64,000 nt of DNA from Triticum aestivum (GCF_018294505.1 NC_057810.1:202006773-202070772); one strand, 5' to 3'; shown: positions 1 through 9,848, numbered from the stretch's first letter. The notes: generated by a model not told the origin, from the letters alone. Numbers and translations: made by a program.

Positions 1-330
1 TTTAAATGCTAAAAAAATTGTGGAGCCCACCTCGATCCCCCTCCATCTCGACCGCTATCCCACCTCGCCAGATCCGGTCCCCCTCGGCGCCGAGCACCCC
101 CCAAGTCCACCGGCCGCCGCCGCCGACCCACCGCACCCTCGATTCCCCTACCCAACCGTCGCCGCCGACCCCCCGCACCCCGCGCACTGTCTTATAAAAA
201 AAATAAGTATCAAACAGCTTTTTAAATGCTACTGTCTTATAAAAAAATATTACTGTTATTATTTAAACAAGTTTGAACATATTTAAACATAAATAAGTAT
301 CAAACAGCTTTTTAAATGATAAAAAAAAAA
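1..330. repeat. Short direct repeats in AT- and C-rich DNA
   Basis: A block containing ATAAGTATCAAACAGC followed by TTTTTAAATG occurs at about 201-229 and again at 291-319, 90 bases apart. The window itself opens with the tail of a similar block (TTTAAATGCT, an A-run, then TGTGGAGCC as at 334-341). The phrase ACTGTCTTATAAAAAAA also occurs twice (about 185 and 231). Bases 20-185 are a C-rich stretch of low complexity. No gene is supported here. The blocks probably come from local duplication inside transposon-derived DNA. Confidence 0.6.
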
Positions 331-333
331 TTT

Positions 334-405
334 GTGGAGCCTGGGAGTCGAACCCAGGACCTCCTGGTGTGAGAACTGGCTACTGACCAGTCGAGCTAGT
401 AGACT
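334..405 (-). repeat. tRNA-derived relic (Pol III B-box-like)
   Basis: Read on the minus strand, this stretch contains GGGTTCGACTCCC inside a perfect six-pair T-arm (CCTGGG/CCCAGG), which matches the Pol III B box. Before it lies TAGCTCGACTGGTCAGTAGC, which resembles a D-arm and A box. The anticodon arm does not pair well and the acceptor stem is not evident, so this is not a working tRNA. It is best read as a tRNA pseudogene or the head of a SINE-like repeat near the left part of the CACTA element. Confidence 0.5.
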
Positions 406-470
406 GGGCTTGACATGGATAGGTTCTGGTAGTACATAACCTTTTGGCTCGAGTTGAAATAAAAAAAAGT

Positions 471-550
471 ACTAATGGCGCACCACGGTGAGGTGCGCCA
501 TTAGTATGGACATGCTAATGGCGCACCACGGTGAGGTGCGCCATTAGTAT
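471..550. repeat. CACTA left subterminal inverted repeats
   Basis: Two tandem hairpin units are present, each pairing ACTAATGGCGCACC (the second starts GCTAATGG) with GGTGCGCCATTAGT around the short spacer ACGGTGA. The same motif fills the right end of the element. In En/Spm such subterminal repeats are the binding sites of the TNPA protein; a similar role here is inferred. Confidence 0.8.
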
Positions 551-742
551 TGTGGCCCGATCCCCCCTTCCCTCTCCCCCTCGCCAGTTCTCTCCCCGTC
601 GATCCACCGCCGCCGCCGCCGCTGCCCTCGCCCTCGCCCTCGCCCTCGCCCTCGCCCTCTCCCTCCCTCGCCCTCTCCTCGCCGCCCGGACGCCGCCCGG
701 ATGCCGCGCCGACGCCGCCTCGACCCCGCCCCGACCCCGCCG
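551..742 (+). other. GC-rich leader-like DNA with a CCCTCG microsatellite
   Basis: Pyrimidine- and CCG-rich DNA contains a run of about six CCCTCG units at 625-660. It looks like the 5' untranslated region of a grass housekeeping gene and probably belongs to the captured CNOT9-related locus, although the assembly gap cuts it. Open frames crossing the gap are artefacts of composition. Confidence 0.45.
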
Positions 743-1550
743 NNNNNNNNNNNNNNNNNNNNNNNNNNNNNNNNNNNNNNNNNNNNNNNNNNNNNNNNNN
801 NNNNNNNNNNNNNNNNNNNNNNNNNNNNNNNNNNNNNNNNNNNNNNNNNNNNNNNNNNNNNNNNNNNNNNNNNNNNNNNNNNNNNNNNNNNNNNNNNNNN
901 NNNNNNNNNNNNNNNNNNNNNNNNNNNNNNNNNNNNNNNNNNNNNNNNNNNNNNNNNNNNNNNNNNNNNNNNNNNNNNNNNNNNNNNNNNNNNNNNNNNN
1001 NNNNNNNNNNNNNNNNNNNNNNNNNNNNNNNNNNNNNNNNNNNNNNNNNNNNNNNNNNNNNNNNNNNNNNNNNNNNNNNNNNNNNNNNNNNNNNNNNNNN
1101 NNNNNNNNNNNNNNNNNNNNNNNNNNNNNNNNNNNNNNNNNNNNNNNNNNNNNNNNNNNNNNNNNNNNNNNNNNNNNNNNNNNNNNNNNNNNNNNNNNNN
1201 NNNNNNNNNNNNNNNNNNNNNNNNNNNNNNNNNNNNNNNNNNNNNNNNNNNNNNNNNNNNNNNNNNNNNNNNNNNNNNNNNNNNNNNNNNNNNNNNNNNN
1301 NNNNNNNNNNNNNNNNNNNNNNNNNNNNNNNNNNNNNNNNNNNNNNNNNNNNNNNNNNNNNNNNNNNNNNNNNNNNNNNNNNNNNNNNNNNNNNNNNNNN
1401 NNNNNNNNNNNNNNNNNNNNNNNNNNNNNNNNNNNNNNNNNNNNNNNNNNNNNNNNNNNNNNNNNNNNNNNNNNNNNNNNNNNNNNNNNNNNNNNNNNNN
1501 NNNNNNNNNNNNNNNNNNNNNNNNNNNNNNNNNNNNNNNNNNNNNNNNNN
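743..1550. other. Assembly gap (808 N)
   Basis: Run of undetermined bases flanked on both sides by CCCCGACGCCGCC-type repeats, which probably caused the gap. Confidence 1.
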
Positions 1551-3429
1551 CCCCGGACGCCGCCCCGACCCCGCCGCCCGGACGCTGCCCCGCCGCCCCG
1601 ACGCCGCCTCGACCCCTGCCTCTCTACGAGGAGGTAACCCTAACCCCACCCGCGCACGTGGTGATCTAAGGTTATAGGGTATAGATCCTTTGATCCGTGC
1701 TTGGTATGGAAATGTTGCTCTCTGATCTCCTTTGGGCGATTCTATGACTTGCTTGTGGTGTTTGGTAATTTAGTTGTTGTGATCTGCAGACTGCAGTCAT
1801 CATTCTGGAGTTTAATGGAGTGCAGGGCAAGTTTTACCTGTATCCAAATTGTTTGTTTGTTACACCATCGAATTGTTCGCTTGTTTCATGTCATGGAAGA
1901 AACCGGTCTGCTGCTTGATAACTTTATATTAGTTTCACAATGCACCATGTGTAATATTTTGGTTTATCATGAGATTTTGCAGTAATCAATTGTCACATAC
2001 CTTTTTTCCTTTTTGCGGGGGCTTTTCACATTTGTTATGTCTCATCAGTCATCTTGAGAATGATATTTGCAAGTGACTAAGTCGACTACCTTGCATCAAG
2101 ATATACCTACAGCTGCACAAAATGTTATGTGCAGTTTAGTTTCTGGAGTAGGTTTCAACTCCATTCAAACATTCAGAAGCACCTAAAAGAACCCCACACC
2201 ATGGAAACTCACAATTAGTAGCGTCGATGTTATCTGCTAGTTTTCAAATAATTAGAATTTCTTATTGCAAGATGCCCACCGCTAGAGAACAACCATTGAT
2301 GTTATCACCTACTGTTTCGTTTATTCTTAAGAGGTTTGGTTATATAACTCAGCGGCATTTTAATTCCCGATAATTGGGTTTACACTGGAGTATTTTATTT
2401 CTGTGGGGAGAGGGAGAGAAGCCAGTGCAGGGTGTGAGAAGCACCTCTTCATGTGATTTTTTTTTTGCTTTATTGTGTAATTTTTTTTCTTGAGGCCCTG
2501 ACCGTAGAACAACCGTTCTATGGTATTTTTTTCAATTATGTACAAACAGTTACAAGGTTGGAAAAGGTCTATAAAACTTCAGTTTTTGCTAACATTAGGA
2601 GATTAAAGGTCCCTTGTGATGTATTTATGTAAATTGTGTTAAAGGGGGACTAAAATGCAAAGCTTCTGACTTGAAGATCCAACTATTCTGGCTATGAACA
2701 AGAATAAATTTTAGAGAGATTCCATGAAAGGATTATAAGTTGTTGTTGATCCAAGTGTTGAAGGGATCTACTTTCCTTTGCTTTGATATGTATGCCGGAC
2801 AACCTCTTTACAGGTAGAGATACCCTGTTCAAGGACAGGGGGGCGGGGGTGTGAACTTTGTGAAATCCTGTCCTATTGATGACTTTGCAAACTTATCAGG
2901 AGGTGGTGTTAGGAAATCTAAACAGTTTAAACTATATAGGAAGACATTTATAGGTTAGAAACAATCTGTTCTACTTCTGCAGATTATCTAGATAAGTGAT
3001 GAAGTTTACTTAGTATAGTATTTTTTTTCTGTCACTTCTTTATCTACCGAAAGTGTGAACCCATGGTATGAGCCACTAATGCAAGCATCGTCATTCTTTT
3101 CTGAGTTTGTCTAATTCACATCTAAATGTTTTCTAAGGATGTCACATCTAAGCTCCCACAAATAACGCAGCAACAAGGAACAAAAAAAAAGCTGGGGCAA
3201 AAAAAAATACACCACAAACATAGTGGACACAAGGTTAGACGTGACATAAATGTGTCCTAGACAGACCCTTCTTTTCTTAGTGAAACATCAACTTTCCAAA
3301 GACAATATTCCAAACTGGACAGTTGATACATAGAGCTATTTTACTTTAACATTTAAAGTGTGGCTGCAAATCTGGGATGCAGGAGGTGAAAATTCATTGT
3401 CTAATCTGTTTCTCAGTTTCCTCTTTCAG
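1551..3429 (+). other. Leader and intron-like DNA upstream of the CNOT9 exons
   Basis: GC-rich leader DNA ends near 1640 at GAGGTAACCCTAACC, then turns abruptly into T-rich intron-like sequence that continues to the acceptor at 3429. This pattern is typical of a long intron in the 5' region of a plant gene. I searched by eye for the preceding CNOT9 exon and did not find it, so it is missing or lies in the gap. No other gene is supported here. Confidence 0.4.
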
Positions 3430-3857
3430 AAACGAGAGATTTTTCAAGACCTTGCTCCACTGCTGTGGCACTCCTTTGGCACTGTTGCTGCACTGCTCCA
3501 GGTAGGTTACAGTTATTGCACTATTCTAAATTCAGTCGCAATGGCAAGAGTACATATGTACTTGTGCAGTTCTTGTTATTTAAGTAAGGGTGGTTGTCCA
3601 TGGTACTGAGCGCTGCTGTTTCTATGCCAAGTCTTAAATATTTCCATTGTTTATTGTTAAAAAGCTTTCCTCATTTTGGTGACTTTACAGAATAAGTAAA
3701 TCTTAACTAGCAGTGGTTAATAATTAAGTCTTCTTCTTTTTCCTTTGCAGCTCACATCCCACTGTACCTGTACCCGTTCCTGAATACTACCAGCAAGACA
3801 AGACCTTTTGAGTACTTGAGGCTTACCAGCTTGGGTGTTATTGGTGCTCTTGTGAAG
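3430..3857 (+). pseudogene. CNOT9: Captured CNOT9 (RQCD1) gene fragment, two exons
   Basis: Two exon-like blocks with good splice borders encode conserved parts of CNOT9, the armadillo-repeat subunit of the CCR4-NOT deadenylase complex that acts on mRNA decay in the cytoplasm. Block 1 (3430-3501) follows TTTCAG, ends at GTAGGT and encodes KREIFQDLAPLLWHSFGT and six more residues. Block 2 (3751-3857) follows TTTGCAG, ends at GTAAAT and encodes [20 protein letters not shown] through VIGALVK. In the host family about 45 residues lie between these blocks; that exon is absent. Splicing block 1 directly to block 2 shifts the frame and gives a stop after 11 codons. Exons before and after are also missing. 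It sits inside the CACTA element, so it is a transposon-captured fragment and not a working gene. Identification rests on remembered family conservation. Confidence 0.88.
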
Positions 3858-4744
3858 GTAAATTAAAACTAGATACTTATGCAAACTAGGAATGGATGGT
3901 CCATATAGATTTTTGCTTTAAATGGTGAGAGGGTTGTTGAACCAGAGGGGAAAACAGTGATGGGGATTGGCTGTATTCTTTCTTTTTTTTGTAGACTATA
4001 TCTTGTTCTTTTGGTATTCTCATTCCAGTAATCCAGTCATTTTAATCAAATGGACTGGTTGGGATTGGATCCCAGGAATCTCAACAGGAACTGTTATTTT
4101 TGAAGCAAACAGGCTAATGATTTGTTAGAAATTATATTGTTTCTTCTTTTGGATATCCGATTCTGATATGTCAGAAACACAACATATCAAAAGTTAGCAA
4201 TGACCAAACTGGCATGTAACAGAGACACTATAAAAGATAGCCAACATCCAGTTAGGCCAACATAACAGTGAACAAAACTACTGTCAATCAGCTCAGTTCT
4301 AGTGCTGTTGGATTTTTCTCGATTGTATTCTTGCAGTTTTGAAAATTTAGTTCATTCGGTTACTGAAAATTCAGTTAATTCAGTTAGGCACACAAATTTC
4401 AGAACTTTTGTGTGCCCTAGTACTTGGTGTTTGTAGAAAACCAGGAGTGTCAATGGGACTAGAATTCACTTGTTCTTATCTGGGTTTGTAAAACTTGTTC
4501 ATGTACTGAACTACTAATGCCTTGTGATGCTCTGAATTACTTGTGATGCCTCTGAATTACTTGTGATCACATTGAGAAAGACTTGTAAAGATGATGATCA
4601 TCTTTAACAGAAAACAATTTGTGATGATTTTGCTAGTTTGCTGGGTTTTGTCTCCGACCATCGTGTCGTGATGATTTTGCAGGTACCCCGAGAGGCCCTT
4701 GAGTTTGCCGGAATGTCGATTAACTTCCGTTCCGGCAAATTCGG
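3858..4744. other. Intron-like DNA, no gene seen
   Basis: AT-rich sequence continues the intron after the second CNOT9 block. From about 4640 it changes into CACTA-type sequence. A short inverted pair (TTTGCCGGAA and TTCCGGCAAA) lies at about 4702-4740, just before the large hairpin. No coding exon of CNOT9 or TNP2 is recognisable. Confidence 0.5.
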
Positions 4745-4836
4745 GTACTCCATATGTCCTATTTTCAGCAAAGGTCATGCTGAAATTTTCCGTGAATTTT
4801 AGCATGACTTTGCTAAAAATAGGACATATGGGGTAC
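4745..4836. repeat. 92-bp near-perfect hairpin
   Basis: The left arm (from GTACTCCATATGTCCTATTT) pairs with the right arm (ending AAATAGGACATATGGGGTAC) over about 40-45 bases with only a few mismatches and a small loop near 4790-4797. It lies between the captured gene DNA and the first coding exon of the CACTA gene. An RNA copy would fold into a long stem of the kind that can feed small-RNA production; that role is inferred. Confidence 0.8.
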
Positions 4837-4919
4837 TTGTGACTAATGCATGGGCCGGGGTATCTTAGTAGTTAATTAAGTAGGATCAAGTGCCCCGGCA
4901 TACTTGTGACTAATGCATG

Positions 4920-5062
4920 GCTTTTAGGGTGCCTCGGTGTCGATAAAAACCGAAATGATGAAAAGTTAGGCTTTTAGGGTGCCTTGGCGTCGAAAAACCC
5001 TCAATGATAAAAGCTTAGATTTTAGGATGCCTCGGTGTCGACAAACCCTAAATGATGAGACC
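4920..5062 (+). repeat. Tandem repeat, about 50 bp x 3
   Basis: Three diverged units share TTTTAGGGTGCCTCGGTGTC followed by an A-rich tail and AATGATGA. They end about 65 bases before the start codon of the CACTA gene and probably lie in its promoter or 5' leader. Confidence 0.75.
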
Positions 5063-5126
5063 ATGATCTTGTTCCTTGACAATAACCAACTTTTTGACCA
5101 AACTTTGTTTCTATTTAGAGAGAAAC

Positions 5127-8100
5127 ATGGCCCACAATGATGAGGCCGGGGGTTCGGGCGGCAAGGCATTCTGGGAGCTGTCCCAGGAGATGGAGGAACA
5201 ACCTCACTTGTATGAGGCCGCCGCCTTCCCCACCGATCCTGAGACCACGGATGGTGCCGCCGAGGATGACCACACTGATGCCACCACTGATGGTGCCGCC
5301 GAGGATGCCACCACTGATGATGGCGGCGCACGCACAGATGGCAGCCAACCGAAGAGGCAACGGAAGGACCGGCGCCCGATCGTGCTCTGCACCCTCAAGG
5401 AGGAAGTTACTGAAGTGGACTCCAACGGGAATCCAACGGCGCCCGAACGAATAGTCAAGGGGTACTCGCTTCAGCTCGGGTGCATTGTCCGGAGCACCGT
5501 CTCGATCAACACCGAGAACCTGAGGCATCCTGACCGAGGGAATTTGCGCAACCTCCTCTTCACGAAGCTGCATGAACGATACAAGTTCCCCGCTGAATTT
5601 GAAAACACAAGCCTCAAAGGGAATAAAGTGAACAATGCTGCCCTCACGAAGATGAGCAAGGCCCTGTCTACTTGGAAAAGCAATGTGAAGAGAATGATCG
5701 AGAAAGGTGAGAGTTATCAGAAGATCAAGGAGAAAAATCCTTCGATCACCGAAGATGACTACAACGACTTCAAGATCAATTGCTCGAGCACCGCAAGCTC
5801 CCAATCAAGTGAGTGGGGGAAACAAATGCGGGAGCTGAACATAGGGGAACACACACTCGGTCCCGGCGGTTACAGAGTGGCGGAGCCTATATGGGACAAG
5901 GAGGACGCGGACCGTGCCGAGCAAGGCCTACCGCCCCGCTTCGAGAAATACAGCGGTAACAAGCAGACTAGGAACTATGTCAGGGCCCGGTACAAGGAGG
6001 ACCCGATAACAAAGGAGCTTACCACGGATCCGAAGACCAGGGCGCTTGAGCTTGTTCTGGTAAGGAATACACCCCCACGTAATTAGCTCCATATGGTTGC
6101 ATTCTAATTAATGAAGCCAAATTTCTAAATGGTTCACATTCCTTCCGCAGGCGACTGAAAGTAGTAGCGCGGAGTCGACTAAGAGCAACCCTTGGGACAC
6201 CACTCTAAATAGGGGGTTGAATGTAATGAAGAACAAGGATAAGCTCAGTAAGCCGACGTCAGCTGGTCGTGTGGCCGGCAAAGGCTTGTCGACAAAATGG
6301 GGGTCATACTATACCGCTGGTGTGCGGAAGGAGAAAAAGACCAGCTCGGAAAGCCAGGCGCGAGAGGTTCAAGAACTCAAGGCACAGGTGGCGCGGATTC
6401 CGAAGATTGTCCAAGAGCAAGTGGAACAACGACTCGGAGCGACGATCACCGCCCTTGTGCCTACCTTGATCTCGGGGTTGAGTGCGTGGATTGCGGGCGG
6501 CCAACAGGGGCCGCCCCCGATTCCTAGCTTCACAGCCAGCAACTCGCATAATGCGATGGCGGGGCCATTGGTGCCTCCGGCGGAGGCGGCATTGGTGTCT
6601 CCGACGCCGGCACGGGAGCTTAATGCACCCGGGTGTACGCCGGCCGGCACCTCTTCAGCAAGCGGCCCCTCCGTCAACTGCACGCCCGCCGTTGGCGGTG
6701 CCTCGACATTAGCCGAGCTCGATGCCATCATCACGGTAACTAATTAAGCCTCTCTCGGCCGAGGACTTCATCTCCTTGCCTTTGACTGGGCATCCCTGAC
6801 GCCCTACATGTTTTCGCAGGGCGCCGCCGACGTTCCGTGCACTCTCCTCCACTTCGTGAACAACGAGTTGGTCGATGTCGCCAAGGGCAAAATCGTTCAA
6901 CCGGGCAACCCCTTGTTCCACGGTACCCAGATGCCACCCAACTTGTTTAGGGTTCAACTGGTTCGGGTGCTGCCAGGCTGCGACGACTTGTTACCTCCGA
7001 TTCGACCCGTCGGGGCCGATGATGAAGACGTGATGACCCTCAGCGCCTGCCTGAGCTGGCCCCTGCTTTGGCCAAAGAGCCAGATTCGTTTGGGGGCGGG
7101 GGACACCACCCCAAAGACAACACCGCCAGTCGTGCCGGCGCCAAGTCGGCCCCATGGCAAGACCGCCGTAACGGTGCCGGACATCCCTATGCCACTGGAT
7201 CCAAACATGCATATGGCACAGGATCAGAACGACGACGACGACGATGATGATACATTTGGCAACGTCGATCAGTACTTTGCCGAGCATGGGTACGATGGCG
7301 ACTTCATGGGGCCTCCTTCTCAAGAACCAAACCCAACAAAAGACGTGTGCGATCTAGCTCGTACCGCGGAGAAGCCAAGTTGCAACAGGCGCCGTCTGGC
7401 GTTCAGCTCTCAGGAGACGCCTCCAGCTGCCGACTTCACCGAGCCTCAGATAGGCGAGGTGCGAAATATTATCAGCCCCAACACACTCAAGAAGGCGGTT
7501 TGTGAGCAGAACTCGGTCCCATTACAGGAGAAGAAGAAGGCACGCAAAAGAAAGACTAAGAAGGGTGCGAGCCAGCCGGCACCGAGTACGATCCGTGCTC
7601 AGGACGGGCCACCTTCACCGCAGGATATCTCGAGGAGGGTGCATGTGGCGGGTAGGGCGATGCTACCACCAAATATGCTCAATGCTGCAACCGGTGCTAT
7701 GCGGAGTCTGCACGACAGTGTTCTTTCTTTGGAGAAGCGGCGTCTCAGAGAGAAGGATGTGGCATACCCGGTTTTCGTGGCCAAGGTGCCAGAGGGCAAG
7801 GGCTTTGTGGATGGCGACATCGGGGGTACGATCGTCCTGCGGTTTGATGACATCTTTGCTATGTTTAACCTTCATCCGCTGCACTACACCTTCGTTCGGC
7901 TATTTTCGCTGAGTATGGAGATGCGGATCATTCGCGACAAGACCCCGGACATCGTGATAGTCGACCCCTTCTACATGCGTGCCAAGATCTTGGGCAGCGC
8001 TGGGGACCGGCAAGTCGCGAGTTCTTACCTCGAAGGTGTCATTCTGGCAAACCAAGATAAGGATAACTTCCTCGTGCCTTACTTTCCCGAGTAAGTCCTC

Positions 8101-8733
8101 CCCTCAACCGGCCCGTAACATATGAATTCTTACTTTTCGATCGTTTTTCTTTTAACATTCCGTGTTTTCTGCAGTGACACACGTTGCACGCTCATCCTCC
8201 TAAGCCCCAAATATTCCATGGCCACGTATTTCGACCCGGACCGTCAGTCGAACGTAGACTACACAAATGTCAAGAAGGTTCTTGATGATGTTCTCCCCGG
8301 CTACGCCCAATCTGGAGGCACCTTCACCAGGCCTATTCATAAGTACGGCAAGCACGTGTTCTCCCACAATACGACGTTCTGCTGCGTCAAGCAGCCGCCT
8401 GGCGGTCAGAAGGGTGCCTACTACGCCATCCATCACATGCGGGCGATCGTACGGGACCATCATCAACTTCTGCTACCGAGTAAACTCCAAGATTGGGCCG
8501 CAAGCGTGTCGGCAATCCAGGACGCGGACCTCCGACAAGAATTCTTTCGCATCCAGTCGGAGTTTGCGGAAATCATCCATCAAGATGTCCTTCGTACCTC
8601 GGGGCAGTTCTACCTCAGAAATCAACCGTCCAACAGTGACATCGACACAATGCTACAAATGCAGGATGACAACGCCCGTTCTTTCATGACTCCCACGATA
8701 GACGGCGGCTTCATCCACGCTCCGGTCCCTTGA
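5127..8733 (+). CDS. CACTA accessory protein: Transposase_24-like region plus inactive Ulp1-like domain
   Basis: Four exons give an open frame of 1115 codons: 5127-6059, 6151-6735, 6820-8090 and 8175-8733, all with GT-AG borders and matching phases. The ATG at 5127 has the favourable context AAACATGG. Residues 41-66 repeat TTDGAAED-like acidic units; residues 75-83 (PKRQRKDRR) look like a nuclear signal. About 138-310 resembles the plant Ptta/En/Spm protein region (Transposase_24 type), and 380-410 is heptad-like. The last 270 residues resemble a C48/Ulp1 cysteine-protease fold. The Asp position (YFDPD, about 950) is kept, but the expected His-Trp is replaced near 932 (DTRCT) and the expected Cys near 1009 is Lys (PPGGQKGAYY). 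Known relatives accompany TNP2 in CACTA elements. The role is probably DNA binding or complex assembly rather than catalysis. Domain calls are by eye. Confidence 0.75.
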
Positions 8734-8954
8734 GTCGAGTTGTCTAGTTCTGAAATATCGATTGGCTCATGTTGTAATTAAACTTTAATGAACTTGTAGT
8801 ATGTCTCTTTGGTTTTGAGAGTCGTTCAACTTAGATGTAATCGATGCTATTAATGTCTTGCTTTTCTCTTCCGATCGTTCTGTTGCATAATTATATATTG
8901 CTTATGTATTGTCTGTGAATTGGTACTAACGTTTCATTTGGCTAGTGCATAGTG
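8734..8954. other. Spacer between the CACTA gene and the viroplasmin-like ORF
   Basis: AT-rich DNA follows the stop codon, with no long ORF. It probably carries the 3' untranslated region of the large gene and the leader, or an intron, of the small ORF. Confidence 0.4.
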
Positions 8955-9209
8955 ATGCCGACGTATGTCGTGTACAAGGGTAAGGTTCCCGGAGTCTACG
9001 ATGACTGGGAGGAGTGTCGGAGACAGGTTCACCAATTCAGCGGTAACAGTTAGAAAGGGTACACCACTAGGGCCGAGGCCGAATCTAGATACGCCCGCTA
9101 TCTAGCGGGAGAGGGGAGGGAGCGTTGGAGGAACCGGATGAAGACGAGTTTCATCGTGATGATGCTCATCGTGATGACCGCAGCTCTCTTCTATGTGATG
9201 GTAGTTTAG
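8955..9209 (+). pseudogene. Viroplasmin/RNase H1 N-terminal domain ORF with C-terminal membrane segment
   Basis: An 84-codon frame starts at ATG 8955 and ends at TAG 9207. Its first 50 codons match the small hybrid-binding domain found at the N-terminus of eukaryotic RNase H1 and in caulimovirus viroplasmin (YVVYKGKVPGVYDDWEEC, then QVHQFSGNS, then KGYTTRAEAESRYARYL). Codon 33 is TAG (9051-9053) where the family usually has an aromatic residue, so the reading frame is broken once. The last 19 codons are hydrophobic (IVMMLIVMTAALFYVMVV), suggesting a single membrane-spanning segment. It lies about 220 bases after the large CACTA gene on the same strand, within the element. The domain binds RNA-DNA hybrids in RNase H1; its use in a DNA transposon is unknown. 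The domain call is strong by pattern. Confidence 0.75.
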
Positions 9210-9489
9210 ATGATCGATATCGACTTGTAATGCAAAGACAAACTCGCTACTCGCGGTCTCGAGACTTGTAATATAATGTTCTATCTTTGTTCGGTCTTTT
9301 TAATTCGGAGACTAATATGATGAATTGTATTCGGAGACTAATATGATGAATTGTATTCAAAGACTAATCTTCTATTGTATTTGATGAATCTATTGCTGAT
9401 GTGTGCTATCTATATTTTGTCAAATTATACATTTTGTAACCTGTGCAAAAAACAGAAAATAAAAAAATAAAAAAAAACCTAATATTCAT
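9210..9489. repeat. AT-rich 3' region with a 26-bp tandem repeat
   Basis: ATTCGGAGACTAATATGATG plus six further bases is repeated at 9302-9353, with a third, diverged copy following to about 9375. The rest is AT-rich and ends in an A-run at 9455-9478. No gene is seen. Confidence 0.65.
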
Positions 9490-9848
9490 ACTAATGGCGC
9501 ATCACACGACAGTGCGCCATTAGTATGCCAGTGCATACTAATGGCGCATCACCGGGTAGTGCGCCATTAGTATGCTGCGGTTACTAATGGCGCATCCAGA
9601 GGTGGTGCGCCATTAGTATGCCAAAGCACCTGGGTATACATGCCAACTGGGAGGCATACTAATGGCGCACCCTCGCATATACTAATGGCGCACCAGGTGA
9701 TGCGCCATTAGTATACCAGATACTAATGGCGCACCAGCTGGTGCGCCATTAGTAAAAATTACTAATGGCGTGCTATCAATGGCGCACCAGTGATGCGCCA
9801 TTGATGGCCATATTAGGTGCGCCATTAGTAGTGGTATTTCTAGTAGTG
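9490..9848. repeat. CACTA right subterminal hairpin array and terminus
   Basis: About six to seven hairpin units are packed head to tail, each pairing ACTAATGGCGCA with TGCGCCATTAGT around spacers of 5-15 bases. They start near 9490, 9538, 9584, 9659, 9679, 9720 and 9759. The spacers differ, so each unit keeps only the core motif. The array ends at the terminus GGTATTTCTAGTAGTG (9833-9848), the complement of CACTACTAGAAATACC. In En/Spm such arrays bind the element-encoded TNPA-type protein. Confidence 0.88.

Larger units (their letters stand above)
471..9848 (+). mobile_element. CACTA (En/Spm-type) DNA transposon, left end not resolved
   Basis: The right terminus is clear: read inward on the minus strand from 9848 it starts CACTACTAGAAATACCACTA, a classic Triticeae CACTA end. 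Both flanks hold subterminal repeats built on ACTAATGGCGCA, at 471-550 and 9490-9848. Inside are a CNOT9 gene fragment, a hairpin, a four-exon gene of Transposase_24/Ulp1-like type and a small viroplasmin-like ORF. No left CACTA terminus is visible between 1 and 471, so the element probably starts upstream of the window or has lost that end. The catalytic TNP2 transposase is not seen in the readable bases; the space where it usually lies holds captured gene DNA and a gap. The element is therefore probably non-autonomous and moved in trans. Confidence 0.85.

Noticed and set aside
334..405. Functional tRNA gene
   Set aside because: The T-arm is perfect but the anticodon and acceptor stems do not pair.
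1636..1650. Telomere-like CCCTAACCC sequence
   Set aside because: Only one or two imperfect units at the edge of a GC-rich leader; not an array.
501..1677. Long open frames on both strands across the first gap
   Set aside because: They consist mostly of undetermined bases and CCG/CCCTCG repeats; no frame has a conserved motif.
5115..5804. 229-codon minus-strand frame opposite the CACTA gene
   Set aside because: It is the antisense of exon 1, whose plus-strand frame has matching splice sites and family motifs.
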